Source: 21-14-0-10-47-8 sp966211455 (GTDB lineage: Bacteria > Bdellovibrionota > Bdellovibrionia > Bdellovibrionales > Bdellovibrionaceae). Taken from it: a DNA stretch of 64,000 bases. The notes under the pieces were generated by a model. It saw only the letters and a program-made list of their open reading frames with translations. It was not told the origin of the DNA and made no database searches. The translations under genes were made by a program, and so were the position numbers. The stretch is from positions 124,001 through 188,000 of the forward strand of contig CBIHNI010000003.1 in the NCBI GenBank assembly GCA_966211455.1. Direction: 5' to 3'. Positions 33,356 to 40,693 of this stretch are shown in pieces (position 1 is the stretch's first letter; each line of letters opens with the position of its first letter).

Positions 33356-33814
33356 ATGAGATCGTCTCTTCTAAAATCCATTCTTTTCATGCCATTCTTC
33401 TCTTTGTCTTTTGCTTGGGCCCAGACCTGTCCGACTTTTCAAGGGGAATATGAATGCTCCTCGGACAAAGGTGATCAAGGCCTGACCTTGAAGACTGAAG
33501 TTGTTGATGGTGTTTATCAATATGATTTGAACACTTCGACTTACATTGCCGATTCAGTGGTGCGCGAATCGCAAAATTCGCAAGGTGCAAACGTGAAACA
33601 AATGGCCGAATGCCGCCAAGGTGCTTTGTTCACCCAAATGGACATGACAATTGAATCCGATTTTTGCAAAGGTGTGCTGATGCCCGTGCACTCAGAATCG
33701 GTTTTTACGGGCGATATCAAATCTTTTGTTCTGGATGATTTAACGATTTTGATGTGTCCGAATCAGAAACCATTTAAAATTCGTTCTCAGTATCGTTGCG
33801 CAAAGGCTCGGTAG
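33356..33814 (+). CDS. Small secreted protein upstream of a subtilase
   Basis: The ATG at 33356 gives 152 residues that start with a signal peptide (MRSSLLKSILFMPFFSLSFAWA). The mature part has six cysteines (QTCPTFQGEYECSS; MAECRQG; SDFCKG; LMCPNQ; YRCAKAR), which probably form three disulfides in the periplasm or outside. It lies 6 bp upstream of a secreted serine protease on the same strand, so the two are co-expressed. An inhibitor, folding partner or separate effector are all possible; the sequence does not decide. Confidence 0.7.
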   Translation: MRSSLLKSILFMPFFSLSFAWAQTCPTFQGEYECSSDKGDQGLTLKTEVVDGVYQYDLNTSTYIADSVVRESQNSQGANVKQMAECRQGALFTQMDMTIESDFCKGVLMPVHSESVFTGDIKSFVLDDLTILMCPNQKPFKIRSQYRCAKAR

Positions 33815-33820
33815 TTTTCA

Positions 33821-35401
33821 ATGAAATCGGCTTTGATCGTCTCCTTTCTTTTGACCGCAAGCTCTTGGGCTCAAGCTGAAAAGTACATTGTGGCGTTTAA
33901 GACTGAAGCCGGATTCCGCAACAGCTATCAAAAAATTTTATCTTTGCGAAAATCGGATGCGGTGAATCCGTTGTTCGAAATCAATTCGATGATTTTGAAC
34001 GTGCAATCCGTTGATGAACTGAAAGCCTTCGAAAAAAACGAAAGCGTTCTTTTTATCGAGAAAGAAATCGCACATCCACCTCCCAGATCTTATGCTCCCA
34101 GATCTTATGTTTCAAAATCTTTTGCGGGATCTTTGCGATCAGTTTCGATTCCGACATTTACGGAATCAGACAATTACGGTCTGAAATTGATTGGTGCGCC
34201 AGAAGCTTGGTCTTTTACCAAAGGCGGTGGCGCTCGGGTTATGATCATCGATTCGGGCGTAGATAAAACTCATCCGAATATCGCAGGCAACTTTGAACGT
34301 GGCGCAAACTTTATCGAACCAACCGCAGACATGTCTGATGTCACAGATACCATCGGACATGGCACCCACGTCGCCGGTCTTATTGTTGGCAAACCAGTCT
34401 CGACATTTTCCGGAGTGGCGCCGGAAGCAAAATTGTTGGTCGCAAAAGTTTGCACCCTCGAGAAATGCACCAACACCGCCATCGTTGAAGGTCTGAACTG
34501 GGCGCTCAAAGAAAAAGTCAGCGTCGTCAACTTGTCTTTAGGCGGTGGCTACACGATTGCCGAGAAGTGGGCGATCAACCAATTGGATTCCGCGCGCATC
34601 CCCGTGGTCGCAGCAACTGGCAACGACGGACAGGAAGCCATCGCATATCCCGCAGCCGATGCGGCCGTGACAGCCGTCGGTGCTGTGGATGAAAACGGGA
34701 ATCGCGTGGCTTTCTCAAATTATGGACCCGAACTTGATTTGATGGCGCCAGGCCTTTCAATTCTATCCAGTGTTCCAGTCGGAACCGGTCGTGTTTCAAA
34801 AGTTCAGGATCTTCCCACTCAAACTTTTTTAAATTCGGTGACCTATGTCGGAGTGAACGTCACAAACGCGGCATTCAAGTCTGAAGTGGTCTCTGCAGGA
34901 TTAGGCCGTCCCGAAGATTTCAACAAAGCGGCCGTTGCTGGAAAGACGGCCTTGATCCAAAGGGGTGAAATCGCACTTCTCGAAAAAATCGACAATGCCA
35001 TCGCGGCTGGCGCCAAAGGCGTCTTGTTTTACAATAACACCAAGGGTCTGCAAGCCAGCGCGATCAGCGAAGACAATCGCGAAATCAAGATCCCGGTGGC
35101 AATGATCGAAAAAGCAGCTGGTGAACAAATCCTAAGCCGCCTGTCAGCCGGAGAAAAAGTTCAAGTCTCGATCGAAATTGCAGCCTCTGACTTTGCGAAA
35201 ATGAGCGGAACATCGATGGCCTCGCCTTACGTGGCCGGCGTGATCGCCTTGATGCGCGCCAAAAATCCCAATCTCACCTCGTGGCGGATTCGTCAGATTC
35301 TAGAAAAGACCGCCAGCCCAATGCCCAACAGCGAAGGCAACAAAAACGGCAAAGGCCTGGTCAACGCCAAAGCCGCCGTCGAAGAGGCAATGAGATACTA
35401 A
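33821..35401 (+). CDS. Secreted subtilisin-like serine protease with PA insertion
   Basis: This S8 family protease has 526 residues. A signal peptide of about 19 residues is followed by an I9-type propeptide (about 20-85, AEKYIVAFKTEAGF). The catalytic triad is Asp144 (MIIDSGVD), His180 (GHGTHVAGL) and Ser465 (SGTSMASPYVAG), with oxyanion Asn268 (TGND). A protease-associated (PA) domain is inserted at about 340-455 between the Asn and Ser parts (ALIQRGEIALLEKIDNAIAAGAKGVLFYNN). All active-site residues are present, so it should be active. It is likely to digest prey or extracellular protein. It follows a cysteine-rich secreted protein gene by 6 bp. Confidence 0.94.
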   Translation: MKSALIVSFLLTASSWAQAEKYIVAFKTEAGFRNSYQKILSLRKSDAVNPLFEINSMILNVQSVDELKAFEKNESVLFIEKEIAHPPPRSYAPRSYVSKSFAGSLRSVSIPTFTESDNYGLKLIGAPEAWSFTKGGGARVMIIDSGVDKTHPNIAGNFERGANFIEPTADMSDVTDTIGHGTHVAGLIVGKPVSTFSGVAPEAKLLVAKVCTLEKCTNTAIVEGLNWALKEKVSVVNLSLGGGYTIAEKWAINQLDSARIPVVAATGNDGQEAIAYPAADAAVTAVGAVDENGNRVAFSNYGPELDLMAPGLSILSSVPVGTGRVSKVQDLPTQTFLNSVTYVGVNVTNAAFKSEVVSAGLGRPEDFNKAAVAGKTALIQRGEIALLEKIDNAIAAGAKGVLFYNNTKGLQASAISEDNREIKIPVAMIEKAAGEQILSRLSAGEKVQVSIEIAASDFAKMSGTSMASPYVAGVIALMRAKNPNLTSWRIRQILEKTASPMPNSEGNKNGKGLVNAKAAVEEAMRY

Positions 35402-35484
35402 AGGTTTTGTCACCTAGCAGAACCTTCTAAAAGCTCCGCACCAATCATGGACATCATCATGTGGTCCCATTAGCCTCTCTCGTT

Positions 35485-36393
35485 ATGGAGTTCGGAAAAA
35501 TTTCGCAAGTCGATCAAGTCAATTGGAGCCTGCCACCGGATGATCCGCTGTCGGTGAACTTTCTGCGCGGCTTGGATCAAGATGAAAACTTTCGGATCTA
35601 TATGGGAACGCCAGCTTGGGGTCATAAAGAATGGATTGGTCGCATTTACCCACCACGCACCAAGGCGACGGATTTTCTGAATCACTATTCGCAGGTGTTT
35701 GATTGCATCGAGCTGAATACGACCCATTACCAAATTCCCAGCGCCGATAAGGTCACCGTTTGGCGATCCAAGGTGCCCGAAAATTTTCGTTTCTGCCCAA
35801 AGTTGTATCAAGGCATCTCGCACACGCCCGGTGGTCTGACCGATCATGCTCTTTTGCGCGAGTGGTATCAGTTTCTGGACAAAATGCAGCTCAATCTGGG
35901 GCCTTGCTTTGTGCAGCTGCCTCCTTACTTTGACTATTCAATGAAGTCTCAGCTGTTTCAGTTCTTGCAACAATGGCCCGAACATTTCGAGCTGACCCTG
36001 GAGCTTCGTCATCCCAGTTGGTTTCAAGATGGAAAAATCCTTCCCGCTTTGACCGAGTACCTGCAAAAACGCGGGGTCGGTTTGGTCATCACGGATGTCG
36101 CTGGCAGACGTGATGTCTTGCACACTTCGATCAGTTCGGATTTTGTGATGCTTCGATTTATCGGCAACAATCTTCATCCTTCGGATTTCACTCGGGCCGA
36201 AGCCTGGGTCGAAAGATTCGCACAGTGGCGCGAAGAAGGATTGAAACGCATTTTCTTGATGGTTCACGAACCGGATGACGTCTCAGCCCCCGAAATGGCT
36301 TCGTTCTTCAAAGAGCAAATGGAACAAGAGCTACAAATCGAACACCCCTTCCACTTCCTAACGCCAGAAGCAGAACAAACCGCCTTTATCTGA
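35485..36393 (+). CDS. DUF72 family protein
   Basis: DUF72 proteins have a TIM-barrel-like fold and no well-settled function. Family markers here are IYMGTPAWGHKEWIGRIYPP, IELNTTHYQIPSADKVTVWRSKVPENFRFCPKL, and FELTLELRHPSWF near the middle. I chose the ATG at 35485, which gives 302 residues. A GTG at 35461 is also possible. Neither has a clear ribosome site. No signal peptide is seen, so the protein should be cytoplasmic. It seems to be a single-gene unit. Confidence 0.85.
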   Translation: MEFGKISQVDQVNWSLPPDDPLSVNFLRGLDQDENFRIYMGTPAWGHKEWIGRIYPPRTKATDFLNHYSQVFDCIELNTTHYQIPSADKVTVWRSKVPENFRFCPKLYQGISHTPGGLTDHALLREWYQFLDKMQLNLGPCFVQLPPYFDYSMKSQLFQFLQQWPEHFELTLELRHPSWFQDGKILPALTEYLQKRGVGLVITDVAGRRDVLHTSISSDFVMLRFIGNNLHPSDFTRAEAWVERFAQWREEGLKRIFLMVHEPDDVSAPEMASFFKEQMEQELQIEHPFHFLTPEAEQTAFI

Positions 36394-36426
36394 TTTGCTG
36401 AACACAGCCTCCTGTCGCAAACTTCT

Positions 36427-36505
36427 GAAATCTGGATTCATCGGTCTTATTTCATTTCACCCATCTCCGAAATCCGGACTCTTTGACCTTATTTCACGTC
36501 ACCCA
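36427..36505. repeat. Pair of 37-bp imperfect direct repeats
   Basis: Copies at 36427-36463 and 36469-36505 share GAAATC-GGA, CTTATTTCA and TCACCCA blocks with scattered changes. The period is 42 bp, a whole number of codons and close to four helical turns. They sit directly left of the inverted repeat at 36539. Confidence 0.75.
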
Positions 36506-36538
36506 CAAACCCTTCGCCTTCCCAAAGTCCTGACCTGC

Positions 36539-36586
36539 GGGGGTATCGGTCACGGCAAGATTTATCGAGATGTGACCGATACCCCC
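36539..36586. repeat. Perfect 15-bp inverted repeat with 18-nt loop
   Basis: The left arm GGGGGTATCGGTCAC (36539-36553) is exactly complementary to GTGACCGATACCCCC (36572-36586). The loop of 18 nt is AT-rich. No T-run follows on either strand, so a simple terminator is unlikely. Confidence 0.85.
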
Positions 36587-36772
36587 ACGGGGCCACAGAC
36601 AGGCGAAAGAACTGTGGATTCTCCATCGGCTGACACGCGTGTTTTCCCTCTTATCAAGCGGAATTAGAGGCCACGAACGTCAAAGGCTTCGACGACCACG
36701 AAAATTGTTCCGAGACGTCCGATGTGTCCGAGCGGTTGCCACTTGATATGTTAGATTCAACAACAGGGAAGA

Positions 36773-37561
36773 GTGGGTTCTGTGTTTCAACGGGTTTTTC
36801 TAAGCATTCTTGTTGTTTCGTCGCAGGCACTGGCGGTTGTTGGTGGCTTCGATACATCGTCTCCGCAGATGAATGATGAACTTCGTAAAATGGTTTCGCA
36901 CACCGTGGCGCTTCTGGATGGACAGGGTTCCGAATACAAACGTTGCACAGGGACTTTGATTGCCGACAACGTGATTCTGACAGCGGCTCATTGTCTTCCG
37001 GCGAAACTTGATAGCTTGTGGGTCGTGCCCTCGACAGTCGAATACGATGCGCTGAAACGCATGCCTGTTGTCGAGGTCATCAAAGACCGCCCCGCAAATC
37101 TCCCCGCATCCACACATTTCGATTTGGCTTTGGCCAAGTTTGAAGGGACTCTTCCGACTGATTACAAGCCGACAACCTATGCTCGATCTTTCAATCCAGG
37201 CACCAGCTCGCCTTTCTTTTTGTCCATCGCGGGCTACGGCGAAACCTTCAGCGGCGCCAACGATGAAGGCGAGCTTCGTCTCGGGATGGCTTTGATTTTC
37301 AATTACGCTCCGAACATTCCTGAATTCCGCGCGGATCAAACCAATGGCATGGGAATCTGCCAAGGTGATTCCGGCGGACCGGCCTTCGTGCAGATCGATG
37401 GTCAATATCAAGTATTAGGAGTCGTCTCGGCAACTGCAGCTGTGAATCGTCAGGGAATGAAAGTTCAGGATGGTTGCAAAGGCATTTCATTCTTCCAGTC
37501 GACGATTTTCTATCAAGATTGGATCGCCACCAATCTCAAAAAACTTCTCTTAAAGCCTTAA
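36773..37561 (+). CDS. Secreted trypsin-like serine protease (S1)
   Basis: This exported protease has 262 residues. A signal peptide (residues 1-21) is followed by VVGG, like the mature N-terminus of chymotrypsin-type enzymes. The triad is His73 (TAAHCLP), Asp117 (HFDLALAKFEG) and Ser200 (GICQGDSGGPAF), and all three are intact. The start is a GTG (36773, or 36782 in frame) with a GGGAAGA stretch upstream. The enzyme could act on prey proteins or on other secreted proteins. It is followed by the operator region and DUF4360-like gene, but a terminator or link between them is not evident. Confidence 0.93.
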   Translation: MGSVFQRVFLSILVVSSQALAVVGGFDTSSPQMNDELRKMVSHTVALLDGQGSEYKRCTGTLIADNVILTAAHCLPAKLDSLWVVPSTVEYDALKRMPVVEVIKDRPANLPASTHFDLALAKFEGTLPTDYKPTTYARSFNPGTSSPFFLSIAGYGETFSGANDEGELRLGMALIFNYAPNIPEFRADQTNGMGICQGDSGGPAFVQIDGQYQVLGVVSATAAVNRQGMKVQDGCKGISFFQSTIFYQDWIATNLKKLLLKP

Positions 37562-37597
37562 ATTCTCTCTCGCCAACACAGGTGTTCCTTTTTTCCT

Positions 37598-37629
37598 GTT
37601 CCAAAAGTTTGGAACGGTTTGTTCCAAAC
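37598..37629. promoter_or_regulatory. Operator region 1 (21-bp palindrome plus half-site)
   Basis: TTTGGAAC-GGT-TTGTTCCAAA at 37608-37628 is a 21-bp near-palindrome. An adjoining GTTCCAAA at 37598 gives a second inverted pair (GTTCCAAA-AG-TTTGGAAC). It lies upstream of a TATAAC -10-like box at 37657-37662 and of the DUF4360-like gene at 37716. The same 21-bp sequence, except for the three central bases, recurs at 38318. Confidence 0.8.
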
Positions 37630-37715
37630 TGACTCCTCAAGGTTCTTGGGTCGTTCTATAACGACTTCAAGGAAGGGATTCAAAACCGAATCCCACCAAC
37701 CACAAAGGAGCCTTT

Positions 37716-38285
37716 ATGAAACTTCTCACTCTTTCGGTCCTGACAGTTCTTTCGATGGCAGCGAAAGCCGCTCCATCTGTGATCCAACTGGGTCAACCCT
37801 CTTACGGCGGCAACGGCTGCCCAGCAGGATCCGTCATCATGCGCATGAACGCCGATGGCCAAGGTTTTGTGGTCGCCACCCAATACACAGCCGAAGCTGG
37901 GGGCACAGCCAACAAACGCATCGATCGCAAATCTTGCGCCTTGGCCCTGCCGGTTCGTGTGGCCAGCGGATACCAAGTCGCTTTGGTCACCACTTTGTCA
38001 GGATTTGTTTCATCGGAAGTCGGCACCACAGTTCGAGTCGATCATGAACAGTTTTACGCCGGAGCCAAAGGTGTGAAGCTTGCGAAAGTGTATTCCGATG
38101 CAAAACAGCGCTTTTTGCTGAGCACTTCGTCTTCACCGGCGAAATTGACTTGGTCTCAATGCGGAGACGATACAAATCTGCGTTTGAACACGTCCGTGAC
38201 CGCGCAAAGCAACCAAGCGATGGATTTGGCCGTCGGTGGAATCGGCGACATGCGCTTCCGAGTTGTCTCTCGTAAATGCCAGTAA
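37716..38285 (+). CDS. DUF4360-like secreted protein A
   Basis: This is a 189-residue exported protein. The signal peptide (MKLLTLSVLTVLSMAAKA) is followed by a domain with the DUF4360 pattern: GNGCPAGSV (Cys35), DRKSCALALPVRV (Cys74), a long beta-rich middle, QCGDDTNLRLNT (Cys149) and a final Cys188. Four cysteines suggest two disulfides. The same layout is found in the C-terminal half of the protein at 39178. A good AAAGGAG ribosome site precedes the ATG. A palindromic operator lies about 90-120 bp upstream, so it is probably controlled by the regulator two genes on. DUF4360 function is not established. Confidence 0.78.
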   Translation: MKLLTLSVLTVLSMAAKAAPSVIQLGQPSYGGNGCPAGSVIMRMNADGQGFVVATQYTAEAGGTANKRIDRKSCALALPVRVASGYQVALVTTLSGFVSSEVGTTVRVDHEQFYAGAKGVKLAKVYSDAKQRFLLSTSSSPAKLTWSQCGDDTNLRLNTSVTAQSNQAMDLAVGGIGDMRFRVVSRKCQ

Positions 38286-38317
38286 AACTGGCATTGACCC
38301 TCTAGACCTGGTGTCAG

Positions 38318-38338
38318 TTTGGAACAACTTGTTCCAAA
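38318..38338. promoter_or_regulatory. Operator 2 (21-bp palindrome)
   Basis: TTTGGAAC-AAC-TTGTTCCAAA is a 21-bp palindrome with perfect 10-bp arms around one central base. It differs from the upstream site at 37608 only in the three bases after TTTGGAAC. It lies 40 bp before the start of the TIGR02147-type regulator gene. An extra GGAAC half-site follows at about 38346. Confidence 0.85.
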
Positions 38339-38377
38339 AATAGCTGGAACGAACTGTGCTTTACGAAAGGATGGACG

Positions 38378-39181
38378 ATGAAGGTGGAGCGAAAGGTGCC
38401 CATGACGGATCAACTGGCTCTTCAAACTCAGCTCAGAAATCATTTTCTGGCTTTGCAGCAGAAAAATCCTGCTTTTTCGCTGCGAGCTTTCGCACAAAGA
38501 CTGCAGCTGAGCCCCAGCGCCTTGAGTGAAATCCTGAATGGCAAACGCAAAGCGTCCCGCAAACTGGCCGAGAAGCTGCTGTCGCAACTGGGAACCGATC
38601 CAAAAGAGCAGTCCAAGATTCTGAGCCTGTTTCAGAAAACTTCGCGTCCTGATTTTCAAGAGGACTTGGCTGAAGATCGCAAATACATGGAGCTGCACGC
38701 CGATCAGTTTCAACTGATCAGCAAATGGCATCACTTTGCGATCCTGTCCCTGGTTGAGACCAAAGGATTTCAAGCAAACCCTTTGTGGATCGCCAAACGT
38801 TTGGGAATCAAGCTCCCGGAAGTCGAGCAAGCTTTGGAAAGATTAGAGCGGATGGGATTCCTGCAATGGAGCCGTGCCCAGAAGAAAATGAAGCTGACGC
38901 ATGCACAGCTGACGACTTCGGATAACGTTGCCAACATGGCTGTTCGCCAGTCGCATTTCGAAGACCTGCATCTTTCGACACAAGCTTTGAACGAAGTCGC
39001 TGTCGAAGACCGGGACTTTTCGTCACTGACGATTGCGGTCGACAAGTCCAAGCTTCCGGCAGCCAAAAAAATGATTCGCGAATTTCAAGATAAGCTGAGC
39101 GCTTTTCTGGAAACCGGCCACCAGACCGAAGTTTACAAATTGAATTTCCACGTCTTACCACTGACCCGGGAGGTCCTATGA
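38378..39181 (+). CDS. TIGR02147/DUF4423-type transcriptional regulator
   Basis: The 267-residue protein has an N-terminal helix-turn-helix (about residues 30-75: FSLRAFAQRLQLSPSALSEILNGKRKASRKLAEKL). The C-terminal domain matches DUF4423 (WHHFAILSLVETKGFQANPLWIAKRLGIKLPEVEQALERLERMGFLQW; VEDRDFSSLTIAVDKSKLPAAKKMIREFQDKL). Families TIGR02147/DUF4423 are expanded in Bdellovibrio-type genomes. The gene lies between two DUF4360-like secreted proteins, and its start is 40 bp behind a palindrome repeated upstream, so autoregulation and control of both neighbours are likely. Its stop overlaps the next ATG. AGGA precedes the ATG by 7 bases. Confidence 0.88.
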   Translation: MKVERKVPMTDQLALQTQLRNHFLALQQKNPAFSLRAFAQRLQLSPSALSEILNGKRKASRKLAEKLLSQLGTDPKEQSKILSLFQKTSRPDFQEDLAEDRKYMELHADQFQLISKWHHFAILSLVETKGFQANPLWIAKRLGIKLPEVEQALERLERMGFLQWSRAQKKMKLTHAQLTTSDNVANMAVRQSHFEDLHLSTQALNEVAVEDRDFSSLTIAVDKSKLPAAKKMIREFQDKLSAFLETGHQTEVYKLNFHVLPLTREVL

Positions 39182-40182
39182 AATCCATCACTCTTGCCCT
39201 GTCGATGATGATTTTGTCTCTGACAGCCGAAGCCCACCGTGTAGGAAATGGCGGCGATCACATCCGCGCCAGCTACATTCAAGTTGGCGAAGCCGTGATG
39301 GATTATCTACGCGATACCCAAGCCGGATCCGCACTTGTGCAAAAAGCTCGTTTGAACCTAAGCGACCTGGAAGCGACCTTGGACATTGAAAAGATTGCGG
39401 TTGTCGACAGCGGCCTTCGTGACAACTCGGGCTCTTTGGTTGAGGCGATTGGCGAGCCGGGATCCGTCCAGCTGCAAAAAGAAGCATGGTTCAATCATTT
39501 CGAAAAAAACCATGATGTCTTTTACCTGGTTTTTCATGAAATGCTTCGTTCGGCTTCGGTCAACGATGACAACTATGTGATCTCGTCGGCGATCAACCCC
39601 TTCCCTTTGTCTTTGCGTTTCCCGACCAAGGTGGTCCCGGTTCTTCCGCTGATTGCTGAAGACGTGCTGACTCCGGTTTTTGATTTGAAGAATGTGGCTG
39701 TCAACGGCAGCGGCTGCTCGAAAAACGCGATGGGAACACGGGTCGAATTCAACGAAGAAACCAACATTCTTCAGATTGAAACTCGCAATTTCAAAAACGA
39801 GCTTTCAAAATCAAAATCCTTGGATCGCAAGGCCTGCGCTTTGGCGATCCCCGTGAAAGTTCCGGCGAAAAAACAGCTGGTGATCTCGCAAATCGATCTA
39901 CGCGGCAAAGTGGATCTGCTGGCGAAATCGCAAACCCAGGTTTCTTTCGAAGCATTCTTGGCGGGCACCAGCAACACTCAGAAATCGCGCGTCATCAAAG
40001 CGGCGAACAACTTGAAGGGACGTATCCAGGTCCGCCGCACCGAAGTGCTGAAATCGACCTGCGGTGGCAGCGATACCATCCGTTTGAACACGGCTCTGGC
40101 CACCACAGGCAACGGATTGGGTTTAGAAAGCTCGCAATTGGATGAAATTTCTCTCTACCTCAGCCTGCAAGACTGTCCGTAA
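39178..40182 (+). CDS. DUF4360-like secreted protein B with extra N-terminal domain
   Basis: This exported protein has 334 residues. A signal peptide of about 19 residues is followed by HRVGNGGDHIRASYI and an all-helical domain (about 30-165) with YLVFHEMLRSASVNDDNY around residue 117. The HE there is not a full HExxH zinc motif. The C-terminal part (about 170-334) is a DUF4360-like domain with the same four cysteines as protein A: GSGC (180), DRKAC (220), TCGG (295) and DCP (333). It is translationally coupled to the regulator (ATGA). The pairing of a unique domain with DUF4360 is unusual, and its function is unknown. Confidence 0.78.
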   Translation: MKSITLALSMMILSLTAEAHRVGNGGDHIRASYIQVGEAVMDYLRDTQAGSALVQKARLNLSDLEATLDIEKIAVVDSGLRDNSGSLVEAIGEPGSVQLQKEAWFNHFEKNHDVFYLVFHEMLRSASVNDDNYVISSAINPFPLSLRFPTKVVPVLPLIAEDVLTPVFDLKNVAVNGSGCSKNAMGTRVEFNEETNILQIETRNFKNELSKSKSLDRKACALAIPVKVPAKKQLVISQIDLRGKVDLLAKSQTQVSFEAFLAGTSNTQKSRVIKAANNLKGRIQVRRTEVLKSTCGGSDTIRLNTALATTGNGLGLESSQLDEISLYLSLQDCP

Positions 40183-40197
40183 TATTGACAGTCCTGC

Positions 40198-40264
40198 AGA
40201 ATTCTCTCGCTCTTGCGGCCATTTGCAGGAGCTAACGATTTCCTGACGCTTGCGAGAGAATTCT
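40198..40264. repeat. 13-bp inverted repeat flanking a 41-nt spacer
   Basis: AGAATTCTCTCGC (40198-40210) is perfectly complementary to GCGAGAGAATTCT (40252-40264). The spacer of 41 nt contains no gene. It lies directly behind secreted protein B and in front of the small gene at 40307. Confidence 0.75.
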
Positions 40265-40276
40265 TTGGTATAAGGA

Positions 40277-40299
40277 CCCCGTTTTCAAAACCAACGGGG
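40277..40299 (+). promoter_or_regulatory. Hairpin that covers the ribosome site of the small secreted gene
   Basis: CCCCGTT (40277-40283) pairs with AACGGGG (40293-40299), with a 9-nt loop. The GGGGG run at 40296-40300 is the only Shine-Dalgarno for the ATG at 40307, so the stem would hide it. Four Ts follow, so a weak terminator is a competing reading. Confidence 0.5.
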
Positions 40300-40306
40300 G
40301 TTTTAT

Positions 40307-40606
40307 ATGAAGAAGATCGCACTTTCTCTTATTTTGATGGCCGCTTCTCTTTCGGCTCAAGCATTCACTTGCACCCAGAACGAAGCGCAATTTTTCGGCC
40401 GCGTGGCCGATGTTCAGTTTCACGGTGGTGATTTCTGCACGTACCGTATTGAGTTGACTCAGTTTACACCATCAGGTGTTTGCCCTTTGAATGAAGAAGA
40501 TGCGGCTCTCAGCCGTTATGAAGCCGTATCTTGTGCCGATGTCCAAGAAGGCCAAGAGATTTCAGGATACTTGGTTCAAAAGCTTGGCAAGGTTGTTGTC
40601 GAGTAG
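40307..40606 (+). CDS. Small secreted protein with four cysteines
   Basis: The product has 99 residues, with a signal peptide (MKKIALSLILMAASLSAQA). The mature chain, about 80 residues, has four cysteines (FTCTQNE; DFCTYRI; GVCPLNEE; VSCADVQ), probably two disulfides. No family is recognised. It has its own leader structures upstream (13-bp inverted repeat and a hairpin covering the ribosome site) and a strong terminator downstream, so it is a single-gene unit. Confidence 0.72.
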   Translation: MKKIALSLILMAASLSAQAFTCTQNEAQFFGRVADVQFHGGDFCTYRIELTQFTPSGVCPLNEEDAALSRYEAVSCADVQEGQEISGYLVQKLGKVVVE

Positions 40607-40657
40607 TTGCCGACAGCAAGCCGCCAAGACTGACAAATGCCGCTATGGGGATAGCCT

Positions 40658-40693
40658 AAAAGGGCAAGCTTGAACGAGCTTGCCCTTTTTTTT
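40658..40693 (+). terminator. Strong intrinsic terminator
   Basis: GGGCAAGCT pairs with AGCTTGCCC over a 6-nt loop, preceded by AAAA and followed by eight Ts. It ends the small secreted gene at 40307-40606 and is symmetrical enough to work on both strands. Confidence 0.92.

Larger units (their letters stand above)
36394..36772. other. Gene-free region with direct and inverted repeats
   Basis: About 380 bp lie between the DUF72 gene and a trypsin-like protease gene. The region holds a pair of 37-bp direct repeats and a perfect 15-bp inverted repeat, listed separately. A 90-codon frame spans it, but it has no ribosome site and runs through the perfect inverted repeat, so I do not call it a gene. 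The promoter of the protease should lie near the right edge. Confidence 0.6.

Noticed and set aside
36395..36667. Plus-strand frame of 90 codons with a KSG...LIS.HP repeat
   Set aside because: The repeat period is a multiple of three, so it is not impossible, but there is no ribosome site and the frame runs through a perfect inverted repeat. I list the repeats instead.
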